Assembly (NCBI GenBank): GCA_029255685.2
Contig: CM055312.2
Coordinates: 892,649 to 956,648 of the forward strand
Length of the DNA: 64,000 nt
From: Silene conica
Taxonomy: Eukaryota > Streptophyta > Magnoliopsida > Caryophyllales > Caryophyllaceae
Direction of reading: 5' to 3'
The translations under genes and the position numbers were made by a program. A model generated the notes under the pieces. That model had not been told where the DNA came from. It made no database searches and worked only from the letters and a program-made list of their open reading frames with translations. Every line of letters starts with the position of its first letter. Positions within the stretch are counted from its first letter, which is position 1. Below, one piece after another: positions 61,935-64,000 of the stretch.

Positions 61935-62169
61935 CTCCCTCCGATCCAGACAAAAAGTAACGGTTGTTTTATCACAATCGTCGAGCACGTTTTGTAACGT
62001 GAATATGTTTAGTTACACATTTTTAAAAATTATAAAAATTTGATATTCTTATAACATTCATGACGATAAATCAAACAAGATCTCATATGACTAGGTAATA
62101 TCAAAGATTCCCTACGACCATGAATAGTGCCAAAAAGCAACCGTTACCTTTTGTCTGGATCGGAGGGAG
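61935..62169. mobile_element. Stowaway-type MITE near the BSD-gene start
   Basis: 235 bp; left CTCCCTCCGATCCAGACAAA, right complement identical in its first 20 bases; TA on both sides (61933-61934, 62170-62171). It lies about 155 bp upstream of the BSD start codon. Confidence 0.92.
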
Positions 62170-62547
62170 TACATTTTAATTTTTTGCGCATAATTAGGTG
62201 TCCGTGTTTATTGGCATCGTGAGAGTTATTTTAGACGTACAATGCTAAAAGCGATGGATTTTTAGTGTTTATGTCATTACTTTGTGTCTTGACATAGCAT
62301 AAAGTATTCAAAGATATCCCATTATCCACAAAAATTGGTGGTGACTCCACAAAAATTGGTGGTGACTCCACAAATGCAGGCTTGTTCAACCATTCACCTG
62401 TTTCGATGTCTTTCAAATCGGTAACGGCTCATGACGTGCATTCTCAACACAAAGTTCCGTGGGAGAAGTGTTGTCGCCTCAAACCATTCAACGCGCTGAT
62501 CTGAGCGGCGTAAGTGACCCATGTCCAAAGATTCGCCATAATAAGGG

Positions 62548-63010
62548 ACTGTTAATGAGACGAGACAGCTCGCGAGCAACTCGAGATCGACTCGGTCAAA
62601 GCTTGGCTCGTGTGAGCTTGACTCAAGCTCGGGCTCGGCTCGAGAGCTTAACGAGTCAAGCTGAGCAAAGGCTGGCTCGACTCGAAAAGCTCGTGAGCGG
62701 CTCGAACATTTGAGATTACTTAAGATATTAATCATATTTTATAAAAATATTTTATCATTATTATATTTTTGTAGCATATATAGCAAATATCTTGTTGATT
62801 TGCTAAATATTTTTATATAAAATTTCGAACCTTGTTATTGAAAATATTGGAAAAAAAAATTTAAAAAAATAAACAATTTCATATAGGGCTATAGGCTCGA
62901 TTTGGCTCGAGTTTGGCTCGAGCTCGTGTTAAAGCTCGCAAGCTTTGTAACGAGCGCATTTTTTCAAGTTCGGGTAAGATCGGCTCAAACTCGAGTTTTT
63001 GTAATCGAGC
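62548..63010. mobile_element. GGCTCGAG-rich inverted element, unclassified
   Basis: The left arm (62548-62711) and right arm (62884-63010) are dense in GGCTCGAG / AAGCTCG phrases in opposing orientation around an AT-rich core (62712-62880). Probably a non-autonomous DNA transposon, family unknown. Confidence 0.45.
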
Positions 63011-63014
63011 ACAA

Positions 63015-63355
63015 GCCAAGCACAAGGCCTTGTTACTAAGTGGTGGATGGAAGTTATTATAAACATATCACAAGCCTCACGTTACAAACTCCCCCACCAG
63101 GGCCAGAATCCTCCCCCGCTAAGTGTGTGACCCGGGTACTCCCGACCACAGGCTCACCACATGGTCGCAGGGTCGCTCTAATACCATTTGTAACAACCCG
63201 ACCCACCACGGTCGTAACACACCCCCAATAAGATGGGAGGTAAGCCTTTGGGCACATTATTTGTTCTCACTTAAGCCCAAAAGCACAAGGCCTTGTTACT
63301 AAGTGGTGGGTGGAAGTTATTATAAACATATTACAAGCCTCACATTCTACCGATG
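63015..63355. repeat. Long direct repeats flanking a 205-bp segment
   Basis: AGCACAAGGCCTTGTTACTA and its continuation through TGGAAGTTATTATAAACATA and ACAAGCCTCAC occurs at about 63019-63082 and 63291-63352, with a few differences. The segment between contains TACCATTTGTAACAACCCGA and GGTCGTAACACA. Confidence 0.8.
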
Positions 63356-64000
63356 TGGGACAACTTTCCTCTCATACTCTTGGGGTGTTACACGTTAACA
63401 CCCCGTCAACAATCATAGCAGAAAGTAATGACAAGGAACCACGAGTTCAACCCATGATATGATATTAACGTTGTAGTTCCTTAAACTTTTCTCTTGCTTT
63501 ATAAAGACTCTCATTGCCATTTTGACGGCTGCCTTGAGCCGGTAGCCAGCTCTTCATTGCCTTAGTCTGACGTTAGCTATTAGACCATCCCAAAGCAGTG
63601 GTCACGCTAACTAGGTCACGATCCGGTTTTACTGTTAATCACACCTTAATTATGTTGACCTACTTTCACCCTCCAAGCAGAAGGTCACGACCTAGGTCAT
63701 CAACCCAATCATTTTCCACTTTACATCATTCTCAATCATTTCTCACATCCTCTACCCCACTTTTCTCTCTCTCACTTTTACAATTATTTTCCTCACATTA
63801 TATATATTTAGTTTTTTCTTAACATTATTTTTCTAACATTATTGTCTTAACATTTTATATATTAAATAACCCCGGTATAATTTAAAAAGGTAAAAACACG
63901 TTTTTATTGAAAACAAATAAAAATTAGTAAAAACATGATTCACACAAACTAATGTGCTTACATTAAAAAAAAACATTAAATACTAAGGAAAAAATGCATC

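Larger units (their letters stand above)
61781..64000. other. Intergenic region to the window end
   Basis: Begins with the BSD-gene promoter side, then a Stowaway element, a 21-bp exact tandem duplication (GTGGTGACTCCACAAAAATTG-type, about 62337-62373), a GGCTCGA-rich element and a direct-repeat element. Nothing recognised from 63421 to 64000. Confidence 0.6.

Noticed and set aside
1..64000. Gene cluster for a specialised pathway
   Set aside because: Only one P450 is present; the other genes are unrelated general regulators, so there is no biosynthetic cluster in this window.

Overview
This is nuclear DNA of a flowering plant, almost certainly a eudicot. It has large multi-exon genes with GT-AG introns, plant-only families (Alfin-like PHD protein, KRP cyclin-kinase inhibitor, CYP72A cytochrome P450) and a dense load of plant transposable elements (Copia, CACTA, PIF/Harbinger, Stowaway, Helitron, SINE, LINE). 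The style of the MITEs suggests Caryophyllales, but that is only an impression. All boundaries were read by eye. Exon junctions were accepted only where splice sites and reading phase agreed.

Five intact-looking host genes are present. (1) 14636-18577, minus: a five-exon CYP72A-type P450 of about 527 aa. (2) 23263-38646, plus: a 27-exon symplekin/Pta1 homologue of about 1324 aa, the scaffold of the mRNA 3'-end cleavage and polyadenylation machinery; one intron is GC-AG. (3) 41723-47584, plus: a five-exon Alfin-like PHD-finger protein of about 241 aa. (4) 50798-53690, plus: a three-exon KIP-related cyclin-dependent kinase inhibitor of about 192 aa. (5) 58195-61780, minus: a four-exon BSD-domain protein of about 176 aa. 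They do unrelated housekeeping or regulatory jobs and form no cluster or pathway.

The rest is mostly transposons. 749-9314 holds a young Copia retrotransposon (two differences between its 323-bp LTRs) with a 3.2-kb CACTA element nested in its reverse-transcriptase region. 11573-12972 is a deletion derivative of a PIF/Harbinger element. Its termini match a family of small MITEs, three of which sit in three of the four P450 introns, and others in symplekin and BSD-gene introns. 17658-17900, 45961-46157, 50226-50474, 51765-51967, 56622-56816 and 61935-62169 are Stowaway-type MITEs. 39580-40945 is a non-autonomous Helitron. 48430-48840 is a Helitron-helicase relic beside a TPR-gene relic (49060-49570). 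21280-22600 is a DUF4283/zinc-knuckle relic. 46214-46402 (LINE) and 56413-56595 (Au-type SINE) are retroposons with target duplications.

I found no clearly new biological system. The strongest leads are the nested, recently active DNA transposons, the shared-terminus Harbinger/MITE family concentrated in introns, and a higher-order minisatellite in an intron of the BSD gene.
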